From: Bacillota bacterium | Lineage (GTDB): Bacteria; Bacillota; Clostridia; Christensenellales; Aristaeellaceae | Length of the DNA stretch: 64,000 nucleotides | NCBI GenBank assembly: GCA_023411375.1 | Contig: JAEYOW010000005.1 | Coordinates: 31,350 to 95,349, forward strand | Direction of reading: 5' to 3' | Shown here: one piece after another, positions 58,112-64,000 of the stretch | Layout of the letters: every line of letters begins with the position of its first letter | Position numbering within the stretch: the first letter of the stretch is position 1 | Notes under the pieces: model-generated | What the model was told of the DNA's origin: nothing | The model's database searches: none | What the model saw: only the letters and a program-made list of their open reading frames with translations | Program-made: the position numbers and the translations under genes

Positions 58112-59980
58112 TCAGCCGTTGCCCGACGCGAACGAATCCACAATGAGCTTGAGCACTTCGCCGGTCCCCGCGTCAAGCACGATGGTCCAGCTTTCCTGCG
58201 CCTCCTCGTTCTGAATCCAGAAGTACCACTCCCTGTGGTCTCCCTCCTGCGTAAGGTCCGCGTAGGCGACGCCGCTGGCGTCCATCTGCTCGCGCGTGAC
58301 GCCGTATTCCTCGTTCATCACCCTTGCGAAGAGGTCCCACGCCTGTTCCTGCGTCAGGTCTTTTTCGCCAGGCAGCACATGGTTATAGCGCGCCGCGTCA
58401 AAGCCCGCGTCCCTAAGCAGCTGATCGACGGCGGCGTTGTCCTCCACGGAAGTGGTGCCATACCCCAGGTTCACTTCATCCCAATACTTGGCCGCGATCT
58501 CGCTTCGCGCCCGCGCGAACTCCTCAAACCATGGCAGTACGTCCGTGCCGTAGGCCTTTGCCTGTCCCCAGTTTTCGCGCGTCCAGCCACCGCCGTCCAT
58601 ACCCTCCAGCGACCACGCGGTTTTTAAAACATCCCCGCTTTGCTCGTCGACCAGCGCGGTATACACGCCCAAAAGGGAATCATCCGGTCTCGAGCAGGAA
58701 GCGCCCCAGTGATACGGGTCTCCGTAGTCCATAATTGATGAGTAGGCAACCTCCCACACGGTGCGCTCCGCCTCGGTCTTCTTTTCGGCAGCCGGTCTAA
58801 ACAGCGCGAGCATATCCTCGGTCAGTCCGTAGGCCTGCTTAATGGCTGTGGCCGCTGCGGCGATGGCCGCCTCCTTCCCCGGCGTATCATCAGCGTCCTC
58901 TACCTTAAGCAGCTCGCCCAGGCCCGCCCCGCGAATGCGGCCTACCACCTCGGCGCGCTCCGCGTCTGAAAGCGCGTCCAGCCCGCCAAGATCAATATAA
59001 GCCGCAACCGCTTTCCAATCGCTCTCTTCCAGCGGCCTATTCGGCAGCTTCCCGCCGGGAAAACTGCTCGCATGGCATTTCACATCTTTGCCGGATGCTG
59101 TGAAGCTGACCGTCACATACTCGCCCTCCCGGTTGCGCCATGCAATGTCGTATTTCGCCTCGTTCTCATCGCCGTCTTTCCAGAGGGACAGCTTTCGTAC
59201 ATAGCCATGCGTCTCAAGCGCCTCCGCCGAGATGGCGAAAATCTCCTTCACCTTTTGCTCTGCGACGCGCACGGCCTCCGCCTCGCTCAAATCGTCCGGG
59301 CCGGGCAATACGTTTTTCCTATACAGCGTCTGGCCTTCCGGCATGGCCTTTTCCAGCGCCTCGTCATCGGCGGCGCGCTGGGCAAGCGTGCGGTTATCCG
59401 CGTTGACATCGAAATCCAGCTCCCACTGGTCCTTCCACTGAGCATCCTTGCCCGTGGCCAGCCCGGCGCGCGCGTCCATATAGGCCTCAATTTGCCGCTG
59501 CCCCCAGATCTCGGCGCTCAGATCGCCGCCCTCCCATTCGGCCCTGTTCACGCCGTCGTGCGTCCACGCTGCCTCGGCTTCGCCGCTTTTGGGGACGGTC
59601 ACGGTATACGTGCCGGATTTTCTGATGATGGACGGGGTGAAGGTAACGGTCCATCCGTCGTCCGTTTCCTTTATATAGGGAATAAACATACCCATGGTCC
59701 GGTCGGTCAGCCCGTATTTTTCCATTACGGCCTCCCTGGCCGTGCGCTCCACGGTATAGTCGCGCGAAAATACCAGTTCCACCACCGCGAATGCCGTCGC
59801 GGCCAGCAATACCACCGCAAACCCAAGCGCGAGCACCGTGCTACGCCTAAGGCGCTTGCGAGGCGCGGGAACCTCCTTTTCCAAACGCGCCTGGATACGC
59901 GCCATCGCGCTTTCGGTTTTTCCATCCCAATTCAAACTGTCAAGCCGTCTGTTCACAATCCGCTCAAAGCTCTCCTTCAT
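58112..59980 (-). CDS. Membrane anti-sigma-like protein with repeated PepSY-like sensor
   Basis: A 622-residue protein from ATG 59980. Cytoplasmic N-terminus about 1-45 (RLDSLNWDGKTESAMARIQARL), membrane helix about 48-70 (STVLALGFAVVLLAATAFAVVELVF), and a long outside part. The latter has repeated units of the type ...EAVRVAEQKVKEIFAISAEALETHGYVRKL and EQAWDLFARVMNEEYGVTREQM, each followed by beta strands and W/Y-rich text (WYFWIQNEEAQESWTIVLDAGTGEVLKLI), like PepSY repeats. The gene overlaps its ECF partner by 17 bases, which supports an anti-sigma role. Confidence 0.82.
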   Translation of the reverse strand: MKESFERIVNRRLDSLNWDGKTESAMARIQARLEKEVPAPRKRLRRSTVLALGFAVVLLAATAFAVVELVFSRDYTVERTAREAVMEKYGLTDRTMGMFIPYIKETDDGWTVTFTPSIIRKSGTYTVTVPKSGEAEAAWTHDGVNRAEWEGGDLSAEIWGQRQIEAYMDARAGLATGKDAQWKDQWELDFDVNADNRTLAQRAADDEALEKAMPEGQTLYRKNVLPGPDDLSEAEAVRVAEQKVKEIFAISAEALETHGYVRKLSLWKDGDENEAKYDIAWRNREGEYVTVSFTASGKDVKCHASSFPGGKLPNRPLEESDWKAVAAYIDLGGLDALSDAERAEVVGRIRGAGLGELLKVEDADDTPGKEAAIAAAATAIKQAYGLTEDMLALFRPAAEKKTEAERTVWEVAYSSIMDYGDPYHWGASCSRPDDSLLGVYTALVDEQSGDVLKTAWSLEGMDGGGWTRENWGQAKAYGTDVLPWFEEFARARSEIAAKYWDEVNLGYGTTSVEDNAAVDQLLRDAGFDAARYNHVLPGEKDLTQEQAWDLFARVMNEEYGVTREQMDASGVAYADLTQEGDHREWYFWIQNEEAQESWTIVLDAGTGEVLKLIVDSFASGNG

Positions 59981-60494
59981 CAAAATACCACCCTTTCAGC
60001 CGCCGGTGAAGCTTCTCCCTCGCGCGGTTCAGGCGCGAGGTTACCGTTCCCTTTGGGATATTTAGCGCTTCGCTGATCTCCCAGATTTTCATGTTCTGAT
60101 AATATCTGAGCAGGATTACTTCCTTGTCTTTGTCCGAAAGGCGCATCACCTCGTGGATGACGGTATCATCCGACGGTTCCGCATCCCCCGCCGCGGGCTG
60201 GATGCCGTCCAGCGCCACACGGCGGTCCACCAGTCTGGCCCATGCCGATCTGTGAAAATCCTTGCATGTATTGATGGCAATGCGCATCAGCCATGTTTTC
60301 TCGCCACTTTCCCCGCGAAAGCCGTCAAGATGGCGGTATGCCTTTAAAAAGCTCTCCTGCACCGCGTCCTCCGCGAGAGCCGCGTCCCTGAGGTACATGA
60401 AGCACATTCGCAGCATGGAACTGCCGTATGCCTCCATCATCCGCCGGATTTCCGCGTCAGCATTCTCCATCTGACGCGTCCGTACCCTCTCCAT
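59964..60494 (-). CDS. ECF-type sigma factor (chromosomal)
   Basis: A 176-residue sigma factor. ATG 60494 is set by AAAGGAAGTGAGCGG; ATG 60569 lacks this. Region 2: MCFMYLRDAALAEDAVQESFLKAYRHLDGF and EKTWLMRIAINTCKDFH; region 4: LSDKDKEVILLRYYQNMKIWEISEALNIPKGTVTSRLNRAREKL. It strongly resembles the ICE-encoded factor at 39312. An ECF-like promoter lies 45 bases upstream. Confidence 0.93.
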   Translation of the reverse strand: MERVRTRQMENADAEIRRMMEAYGSSMLRMCFMYLRDAALAEDAVQESFLKAYRHLDGFRGESGEKTWLMRIAINTCKDFHRSAWARLVDRRVALDGIQPAAGDAEPSDDTVIHEVMRLSDKDKEVILLRYYQNMKIWEISEALNIPKGTVTSRLNRAREKLHRRLKGWYFDEGEL

Positions 60495-60538
60495 CCGCTC
60501 ACTTCCTTTTCCAATGGTTGGCCAACCACTTGCACCTC

Positions 60539-60566
60539 TTAGACGCCGGATATAGGAAAAAGCATC
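60539..60566 (-). promoter_or_regulatory. ECF-type promoter of the chromosomal ECF gene
   Basis: Minus strand: ATGCTTTTT, 11 bases, CGTCTAA (60545-60539). Similar to the ICE promoters at 35.9 and 39.3 kb, so autoregulation is likely. Confidence 0.55.
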
Positions 60567-60607
60567 CATGGTTTTTCATTATTACCATAAATGCTTCCAA
60601 AAGACAA

Positions 60608-60649
60608 GCGGCAAAGCTAAATGGCGAAAAGGCCATTTTGCTTTGCCGC
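60608..60649 (-). terminator. Terminator of the DUF3048 gene
   Basis: GCGGCAAAGC with an inner AAATGGC pairs with GGCCATTT and GCTTTGCCGC across about 18 positions; a T-rich tail (TTGTCTTTT) follows on the minus strand. Confidence 0.8.
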
Positions 60650-60667
60650 CTGCCGTCCTCTCTAACG

Positions 60668-61870
60668 TCAATGCTCCGCCGCAGACTGCACGCAAAACGT
60701 CAGCAGGCTTTCCGGCGGAAATTGCGCGATAAAGGTTTTGCCGCGCGCAAGCTGGATTTCCTCCCCTCTATCGTCCAGAAAAACCGTGGGCGCGGCCTCG
60801 CTTTCACGCACCCAGTACCCGGGAATATATTTGCCACCGATGAAAAGCTCGGCGTTTCCATGGCCCACACAAAGTGGGATGGGCAGCAGCCTGCTCACCG
60901 GATAGTCATACGAAACGCGCTGTATGATAACGTTGCTAAACGTGAGCGCCCTCTTATTTTCCTCGCTTCTATCCTCGGCGGAAGCAAAGCTTCGCCAGGG
61001 CGCGCCGCCGCAATACCGCGTGTACAGGCCGTTGGCCTCGTCGTAATGAAACTGCGAAACATAGTATTTCCGCTTGTCTCCCCAATCAAGGGTAACGGTA
61101 TCCGCCCTCTCATAACGGCCGTAGGGATTATTGTCAAAAAACAGGAAGGGGCGGGGTTGTGCCGTACATTTCTCCAAAACCACGTTTTGTACGGTTACGG
61201 CGTTTACATCAAGATTATCGGGAGCCTTGACCCCTTGAATCCGTCCCCCAAACGTTCTCTGGATTAGATTTGCACCCTGCATGCGGATGGCACGCCCGCT
61301 TCCGTCTGTTTCCAGCGCCCAGAGCCGTTGCTCGATCCCGTCGTTGCCTCTTTGCAAGCCGCCTCCATATACGACGGCTCCCTGCCATTCCTCCCTTATC
61401 AGCACCGTGCCGTGACGAATGGAGCGGACGGGCCCCACGCTCGCCGGCTGCCCTTGCGCAAGGCTGTCGCTGAAAAGGAAGGTCAGGCGCGTTTGCCCCA
61501 GCTCCCACAGGAGACTCTCATAGACGACGTCCGCAAATTGGCCGCCCCACGGCGCGGCCTTGCCCAGCCCCGCCGCCTTGACTGTTTTTCTGCCTGCTTT
61601 CTCCGTGCCCTCCGCGTTGCTGATTTGCACCAGCACGGGCATATAGCGCCCTTGCGCGATGGGCAGGCCTGTTACGGAGCTTTCGCCGGCTATGGGCGTG
61701 TGCAGAGCCGGCGGAACCGCCGGGCTGATTTGGCGGTCCGGCTGGTTTTGGATAATGACGCCAGGCTCCGCCTTCACCTCTTTGGCGGCCTGCGCCAGCA
61801 CCGGCATGGCCGCAGCCGTCAAAAGCGCGGTCAATACGCAGGCCAGCGCGTAACGGGCGCTTCTTTTCAT
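60668..61870 (-). CDS. DUF3048 family exported protein
   Basis: A 400-residue protein from ATG 61870 behind AAAGGAGG. Signal peptide (YALACVLTALLTAAAMPVLA). The family pattern is visible: GLPIAQGRYMPVLVQISNAEG, ADVVYESLLWELGQTRLTFLFSD, ASVGPVRSIRHGTVLIREEW and VQNVVLEKC. DUF3048 proteins (YerB-like) are exported or lipoprotein-like and of unknown role, often wall-related. Confidence 0.9.
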   Translation of the reverse strand: MKRSARYALACVLTALLTAAAMPVLAQAAKEVKAEPGVIIQNQPDRQISPAVPPALHTPIAGESSVTGLPIAQGRYMPVLVQISNAEGTEKAGRKTVKAAGLGKAAPWGGQFADVVYESLLWELGQTRLTFLFSDSLAQGQPASVGPVRSIRHGTVLIREEWQGAVVYGGGLQRGNDGIEQRLWALETDGSGRAIRMQGANLIQRTFGGRIQGVKAPDNLDVNAVTVQNVVLEKCTAQPRPFLFFDNNPYGRYERADTVTLDWGDKRKYYVSQFHYDEANGLYTRYCGGAPWRSFASAEDRSEENKRALTFSNVIIQRVSYDYPVSRLLPIPLCVGHGNAELFIGGKYIPGYWVRESEAAPTVFLDDRGEEIQLARGKTFIAQFPPESLLTFCVQSAAEH

Positions 61871-61926
61871 CCCGCTTTCCTCCTTTAGCGCGGCAGAGGC
61901 TCTACTCCACCCACATCACCGCTTTC

Positions 61927-63231
61927 CTACGGCACGATATATGTAACCGGTTCTTCCTCAACAGCCTTCGTCTGGCCGGCTTCTCCATAAACAGCCTTAA
62001 GCGTAATCATGTCGCCGCGGTGAATTTCATCCACGGGATAACTTGCAACGCAACGCGTCACATGCCATGCGCCGCTGCCGTCCTGCCACTCATATCCAGA
62101 TGCGTCCGCAGCCATCTGTACCGTTACTCCAAGTTTCTCCGCCTTTTCGGCGCTCAACATATCCTGCTTGCCGTTCACATAAACGGTATAGAACGCGCGC
62201 GGATATCCCTCCTTCGCTTTTCTAAAAGCAGCTTCGCTTTCAAACACGCTGTCAATTACAAAATACAGATAATCGCTGCCGATCTCCGCCGTCATCAGGC
62301 GCGGTGTATAACACTCTGCCTTGCCCTCGGCCAGCGGTTCGCTCTCCATATCGGGTCTGACGGCGCGTTCATAATCATCAAATCCGCTGCCATTGCATTC
62401 TTTTGCGCTGTCTTCATTCAGCGCACCCATACCCCGGTAATACTGCAACGCCGTTTCACCCGGATGTTGCCGCTGATACCGCTCAGGCAGCACAAGCTCA
62501 ACAGCGCCCGCTTCGCCATTTTCCCACTCTCCGGCGCTAATGAGAAGCGACTCCGCATCAAAAGCTTCCTCTAAAAGCATCTGCTGTTCAGCGTATCCCT
62601 CTTCGCCGAGTTGACGGTATCCGTCAATCCAGAACAGCATGCCGCCGTCCACCCGGTACCCTGTATACTGCCATCCGCAGGCCAATGTTTGAGGGGCGCT
62701 CTCGAATGCCAGCCAAACCGCCTTATCCGTGCAGCTGCTGCCCGGCTCCAGCCAAAGTAGTTGCTCTGGCTCCCGCGCCTGCGTCCAGCCGTTTAGCTCA
62801 TGGTGCTCCACACTCGTCCTCCACTGGAGGACCCATGTGCTTTGCGTATTATTAACAATCTCCGCCGTAAATTCCGCCTTCCTGCCCGCATAGCGCACAC
62901 CGATGTGCACCCGCGGCGCCGAATCAAAAGCGGCGTTTGTATTTTCTACGCCTGTGGTGGCTACGATGACCGGTTGATCAACGGGCGACGTTTGACCGTT
63001 CGTCGCGTCTTTAGGCGGCTGCGCCAGCGTTAGCGCCACGGTCGCCGTCACCATCAGAGCCGCAAAGACCGGGGCAAGCCGAAGGCTCCGCCTTGCAACC
63101 CGCCGCGTTCCCCGCCTCATAACTGGACTGCGCATGGTTTGCCGGATTTTTTCCTCTACCGCTGGGTTCACCTCAAATTCCTCCTTCTCCAAGCGGCGTC
63201 GAAGCGCTTCGTCAAAGGTTCGGTTGTTCAT
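61927..63231 (-). CDS. Membrane anti-sigma-like protein (DUF4179-like)
   Basis: A 434-residue protein from ATG 63231, overlapping the ECF gene upstream by 20 bases. Cytoplasmic part 1-52 (FDEALRRRLEKEEFEVNPAVEEKIRQTM), membrane helix about 53-70 (APVFAALMVTATVALTLA), outside beta-rich domains (RVHIGVRYAGRKAEFTAEIVNNTQSTWVLQW, TLACGWQYTGYRVDGGMLFWIDGYR). The arrangement and coupling make it the likely anti-sigma factor for the 63212 product. Confidence 0.82.
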   Translation of the reverse strand: MNNRTFDEALRRRLEKEEFEVNPAVEEKIRQTMRSPVMRRGTRRVARRSLRLAPVFAALMVTATVALTLAQPPKDATNGQTSPVDQPVIVATTGVENTNAAFDSAPRVHIGVRYAGRKAEFTAEIVNNTQSTWVLQWRTSVEHHELNGWTQAREPEQLLWLEPGSSCTDKAVWLAFESAPQTLACGWQYTGYRVDGGMLFWIDGYRQLGEEGYAEQQMLLEEAFDAESLLISAGEWENGEAGAVELVLPERYQRQHPGETALQYYRGMGALNEDSAKECNGSGFDDYERAVRPDMESEPLAEGKAECYTPRLMTAEIGSDYLYFVIDSVFESEAAFRKAKEGYPRAFYTVYVNGKQDMLSAEKAEKLGVTVQMAADASGYEWQDGSGAWHVTRCVASYPVDEIHRGDMITLKAVYGEAGQTKAVEEEPVTYIVP

Positions 63232-63727
63232 GTGCCTCCACTCCTTCCGCCCTCATCTGCTCCTCAAGCAACAATTCCTTGAGCTTTTTCCTTCCACGCA
63301 TCAGCCGCGTGGATACCGCCGGACGCGACATGCCTAATGCATCCGCAATTTCGACGGTGGAAAAGCCCTCATAGTAGTAAAGCAGCAGCACCCGCGCCAT
63401 ACCGGCCGGCATGCTCTCCAATGCCGAATATAACGTATCACGGATATCGGAAACAAAGAGGGGCGCTTCCGCCTCTGCCGGCTCCATGGACGGCTGCTCG
63501 CGCCTGCTCTTTTTGAGCAGGTCATAGCAGCAGCGCACCGTGATTCTGGTCAGCCATGGCCGCAGACTTTCCTCGTTTCGCAGCGTGTCCAGCTTCTGGT
63601 ACGCGGTAACAATCGCGGCGGATACGGCGTCCTCGGCATTTTGCGTATGCCTGAGGATGCCGCCCGCCACCCGCAAGAGCGGCGCGCGCAATTCCCATAT
63701 TCGCATATCTAGGTTTTCCTTATCCAT
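63212..63727 (-). CDS. ECF-type sigma factor (chromosomal, second)
   Basis: A 171-residue sigma factor from ATG 63727 (AGAAGG eight bases upstream); the upstream ATG at 63781 overlaps the promoter. Region 2: LRVAGGILRHTQNAEDAVSAAIVTAYQKL and RPWLTRITVRCCYDLLKKS; region 4: LESMPAGMARVLLLYYYEGFSTVEIADALGMSRPAVSTRLMRGRKKL. More distant from the two ECF factors above, without their TWLMRIAINTCKD signature. Confidence 0.93.
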   Translation of the reverse strand: MDKENLDMRIWELRAPLLRVAGGILRHTQNAEDAVSAAIVTAYQKLDTLRNEESLRPWLTRITVRCCYDLLKKSRREQPSMEPAEAEAPLFVSDIRDTLYSALESMPAGMARVLLLYYYEGFSTVEIADALGMSRPAVSTRLMRGRKKLKELLLEEQMRAEGVEAHEQPNL

Positions 63728-63754
63728 GCGCGCCGCCTTCTCTCTTTGTGCTAA

Positions 63755-63790
63755 CACTCTATAGAGGAATTTGACACCCAAAAGGTAACA
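63755..63790 (-). promoter_or_regulatory. Possible ECF-type promoter of the second chromosomal ECF gene
   Basis: Minus strand: TGTTACCTTTT (from 63790) and CTCTATAGAG near 63765-63756, about 17 bases apart. The TGTTACC/-10 style is seen for ECF genes, but only one copy is here. Confidence 0.4.
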
Positions 63791-63850
63791 CCTGCCGGAA
63801 AAAAATAACGCGCATGGGTGCGCGGCGGTAAAAAGGAGCTTTTATAACGC

Positions 63851-63882
63851 AAAATCCCCATTCGCTTTGTGCAAATGGGGAG
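63851..63882 (-). terminator. Terminator after the 5S rRNA gene
   Basis: On the minus strand CCCCATTTGC and GCGAATGGGG pair around a short loop and are followed by ATTTTGCGTT, eight bases past the 5S gene. Confidence 0.75.
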
Positions 63883-63890
63883 AAATGGAA

Positions 63891-64000
<110 letters not shown>

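Noticed and set aside
59072..60076. Long plus-strand frame of 334 codons opposite the anti-sigma gene
   Set aside because: Typical antisense frame of a G+C-rich gene; composition and lack of signals argue against it.

Overview
The window reads as a low-G+C-type Gram-positive (Firmicutes, class Clostridia) chromosome carrying a large integrative and conjugative element (ICE) of the Tn1549/CTn type. The evidence is the gene order (PAPS-reductase-like protein, HTH/DUF6017 protein, PcfB, VirD4, Maff2, VirB6-like protein, PrgI, VirB4, NlpC/P60, DUF4315, DUF4366, sortase B, SpaA adhesin, giant methylase-helicase, DUF3849, MobC, relaxase, TnpW, large serine recombinase) and strong Shine-Dalgarno sites throughout. 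The host half is G+C-richer, with many ECF sigma/anti-sigma pairs and SH3/VanW surface proteins; this suits a gut Clostridia/Christensenellales-like lineage, but the genus cannot be fixed from the sequence.

Layout. 1-19,375: ICE conjugation operon (type IV secretion, coupling protein, cell-wall hydrolase, sortase and an 1,906-residue adhesin), interrupted at 4,985-5,667 by a Phd/ParE toxin-antitoxin module. 19,376-21,632: an AT-rich, oppositely oriented two-gene cassette (HNH-like protein plus an unknown) inserted in the backbone. 21,633-32,704: DNA-processing block (methylase-helicase with tnpV nested out of frame, DUF3849, MobC, HTH protein, MOB relaxase). 32,705-47,250: variable cargo. It holds a NYN/OST-HTH RNase-like protein, four short sigma-region-4-like paralogues, several small secreted proteins, an ECF sigma factor translationally coupled to an anti-sigma factor with a solute-binding-like sensor, an XRE regulator, and a second ECF/DUF4367 pair. 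47,257-50,138: sigma-70-like regulator, tnpW and the integrase-type serine recombinase. About 50,160 onward: chromosome, starting with the terminator of a seven-gene tRNA operon (Pro-Glu-Met-Asp-Thr-Tyr-Leu, minus strand), then two VanW/SH3 proteins, a DMT transporter, an EAL phosphodiesterase, two ECF/anti-sigma pairs, a DUF3048 protein and the 3' part of a 5S rRNA gene.

The most unusual content is in the cargo. Six copies of a ~50-nt motif that folds as a three-way junction lie at 35.5, 37.6, 38.8, 42.7, 43.4 and 43.8 kb. Four of them sit inside long 5' leaders of minus-strand genes for small secreted proteins or an unassigned target, behind nearly identical promoters that carry a 22-bp-period direct repeat upstream. 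A sixth copy stands alone on the plus strand with its own TTTACA-N17-TATAAT promoter and a U-tract terminator, so it looks like a ~60-nt small RNA complementary to the leaders. In the same interval an ECF-type promoter (TTTTT-N12-CGTCTAA) precedes the ICE ECF gene and recurs as an orphan at 35.9 kb, with a similar site before the chromosomal ECF gene at 60.5 kb, whose protein closely resembles the ICE one. This suggests a cell-envelope sensing and secretion regulon wired into the host's own ECF network.

No antibiotic-resistance cargo, CRISPR array or complete insertion sequence was seen.
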